In this document: positions 6,885 through 8,458 of the stretch, one piece after another | How positions within the stretch are numbered: the first letter of the stretch is position 1 | Layout of the letters: every line of letters starts with the position of its first letter | NCBI GenBank assembly: GCA_030151135.1 | Contig: JASLEQ010000526.1 | Location: 1-8,458 of the forward strand | Direction: 5' to 3' | From: Candidatus Sulfotelmatobacter sp. | GTDB lineage: Bacteria > Acidobacteriota > Terriglobia > Terriglobales > SbA1 | Length of the DNA stretch: 8,458 nucleotides | Translations under genes and position numbers: made by a program | The notes under the pieces: model-generated | What the model was told of the DNA's origin: nothing | Database searches by the model: none | The model's input: the letters and a program-made list of their open reading frames with translations, nothing else

Positions 6885-8458
6885 CTAGTTTGTAAGAGCG
6901 AGTGCATCACATCCGTCCAGGGCCTCTCGTACCTTATTCGTAAGGGCTTCGCGCGTGAACGGCTTAGGTAAATAGAAGCTTCCTTCCGCCAAAACCCCGT
7001 GTTGACCTACCATCTGCCCCGTGTAGCCGGACATAAAGACGACATGCGTGTCCGGGCGGTCTTTCAGCAGTTCATCCGCCAAAACTCGGCCGCTCATGAC
7101 GGGCATGACTACGTCGGTTAGCATGAGATGGATTGCACCATGATGTTGACGGCTCACATCGAGTGCTTCCATCCCACTTTCCGCTTCCAGAACTGTATAG
7201 CCGGCCGACTCCAGTAATCGTCTCGTGAGTTTGCGCAACGAGCTCTCATCTTCCACCAAGAGAATCGTTTCATTCCCTTTGAGAATGGAGGAAGGCGCCT
7301 TGCTTTGCTTCAACTGGCGTACAGCTTCATCTGCTACCGGTAACAGAATCTTGAATGCGGCGCCCATTCCAGGCTCGCTATGGACATCGATATATCCGCC
7401 GCTCTGTTTCACCACGCCGTAAACCATCGACAAACCCAGGCCCGTTCCTTTTCCTTTTTCCTTTGTCGTAAAGAACGGCTCAAACACCCGACTGCGAGTT
7501 GCTGCATCCATTCCCACGCCTGTATCACTTACCGTCAACAGGATGTAATGACCAATCTGCATCGGGTAGGGATATCGCCGGGTAAAGCTTTCGTCTACGT
7601 AATAATTCGATGTTTCGATCACAAGTTCGCCGCCCTTTGGCATAGCGTCGCGCGCATTCACTGCTAGATTCATCAATACCTGTTCCACCTGCCCGGGATC
7701 AGCCTTAATCCTTGCCAAAGAGCCGTCGAGCCGCGTCACAAGGTGAATGTCTTCTCCAATGAGCCGCTTCAACATCTTTTCCATATCTTTGACAACAAGG
7801 TTCAAATCCAAAATCCTGGGATCCATTACTTGCTGGCGACTGAATGCCAGCAATTGTCGCGTGAGTCCTGCCGCCCGGTGCCCGGCCTTCAACATTTCGT
7901 CGATACAGGGCCGCATCGGGTTCTCCGTCGTCGTACCTTCCTGTAACACTTCGCCATAGCCAATGATTACGCCGAGAAGATTGTTGAAGTCGTGAGCTAC
8001 GCCGCCGGATAGCCTTCCAATTGCCTCCATCTTTTGCGACTGGCGGAACTGTTCTTCTAGCCGCTTACGTTCTGTGACGTCGCGATTCACTACTACTAAT
8101 CTCTCCACTCGCCCCGACTTCAACACGGCGCTGGCCCTCGATTCCAGCGTCCGCCAGCTCCCGTCCTTGTGGCGCATTCGATACTCAAGGCTTGTTCCCA
8201 CGCCCGTTCGTTGCGCGTCGGCAGCTGCCTTTAGCACTTTTTCCCGATCTTCCGGATGAATCTGCTCGGATGAGGCTGTGCTTGTAAGTTCCTGCACCGA
8301 ATATCCCAGGATTTTTTCGTACGAAGGACTGTTATAGAGACGTCGACCGTTGGCGTCAACGACCGCGATCATGTCGGCGGCGTTTTCCGTGATCAGGCGA
8401 AACAGTTCCTCCTGCTCGATAAGCTGCGTCCGGAATAGCTGAATCTGGAAATGCTGGT
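6885..8458 (-). CDS. PAS-domain hybrid histidine kinase (N-terminus beyond right edge)
   Basis: The frame is open to the right edge. The ATG at 8370-8372 is internal to a PAS domain, because in-frame sequence upstream (EQEELFRLITENAAD) is the canonical first PAS helix and strand, so 28 further residues are visible and the gene is cut. Numbering from that Met, the parts are: PAS plus PAC (up to about 105, with YRMRHKDGSW and NRDVTERK); a HisKA dimerisation domain with H127 in GGVAHDFNN; HATPase_c with N-box N235/N239, G1 box DTGVGM (283-288), F box FEPFFTTK (297-304) and G2 box GKGTGLGLS (307-315); and a C-terminal receiver (about 368-485) with E374/D375, phosphoacceptor D420 in LMLTD, S448 and K470 in LPKP. 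All catalytic residues are present. No transmembrane segment or Hpt domain occurs in the visible part. It probably autophosphorylates, passes phosphate to its own receiver, and signals to the co-transcribed REC-PilZ protein. Confidence 0.95.
   Translation of the reverse strand, partial: QHFQIQLFRTQLIEQEELFRLITENAADMIAVVDANGRRLYNSPSYEKILGYSVQELTSTASSEQIHPEDREKVLKAAADAQRTGVGTSLEYRMRHKDGSWRTLESRASAVLKSGRVERLVVVNRDVTERKRLEEQFRQSQKMEAIGRLSGGVAHDFNNLLGVIIGYGEVLQEGTTTENPMRPCIDEMLKAGHRAAGLTRQLLAFSRQQVMDPRILDLNLVVKDMEKMLKRLIGEDIHLVTRLDGSLARIKADPGQVEQVLMNLAVNARDAMPKGGELVIETSNYYVDESFTRRYPYPMQIGHYILLTVSDTGVGMDAATRSRVFEPFFTTKEKGKGTGLGLSMVYGVVKQSGGYIDVHSEPGMGAAFKILLPVADEAVRQLKQSKAPSSILKGNETILLVEDESSLRKLTRRLLESAGYTVLEAESGMEALDVSRQHHGAIHLMLTDVVMPVMSGRVLADELLKDRPDTHVVFMSGYTGQMVGQHGVLAEGSFYLPKPFTREALTNKVREALDGCDALALTN

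Overview
The window reads as chromosomal sequence from an acidobacterium, probably class Terriglobia. That assignment is an inference from protein style. One gene encodes a very large exported SBBP beta-propeller protein with the N-terminal domain and choice-of-anchor-D/Ig-like tail common in Acidobacteriota. A small exported protein carries the ELPNAPSA motif just after its signal peptide, and a membrane protein starts with a REWWLWGFATLVT-type segment. I see no mobile element, tRNA, rRNA or CRISPR array.

Layout, left to right. (1) Positions 1-245, minus strand: the N-terminus of a membrane protein that runs off the left edge. (2) Positions 433-921, plus strand: a small exported protein of unknown function, divergent from gene 1. 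(3) Positions 949-4290, minus strand: the 1113-residue SBBP-repeat surface or secreted protein. It is convergent with gene 2, and a perfect 10-bp stem-loop lies between and partly inside them. (4) Positions 4540-5919, minus strand: an NtrC-class sigma-54 activator with REC, AAA+ and Fis-type HTH domains. (5) Positions 6183-6854, minus strand: a response regulator with a PilZ (c-di-GMP-binding) output domain. (6) Position 6885 to beyond the right edge, minus strand: a PAS-containing hybrid histidine kinase with a C-terminal receiver.

The right half is a signalling locus. The hybrid kinase and the REC-PilZ regulator are 30 bp apart and almost certainly co-transcribed. The sigma-54 activator follows after 263 bp and has its own convincing sigma-70 promoter (TTGACT-N17-GATAAG with an extended -10 TG). 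Between the activator and the SBBP gene lies a 249-bp gap with a reasonable sigma-54 promoter candidate, pointing toward the SBBP gene. A coherent but unproven reading is that the kinase senses a signal and phosphorylates REC-PilZ (a c-di-GMP-linked, non-DNA-binding output) and perhaps the NtrC-like regulator, which could then switch on the surface protein with sigma-54 RNA polymerase.

Both edge genes are cut by the window: the left protein lacks everything after residue 81, and the kinase lacks its N-terminal sensor region.
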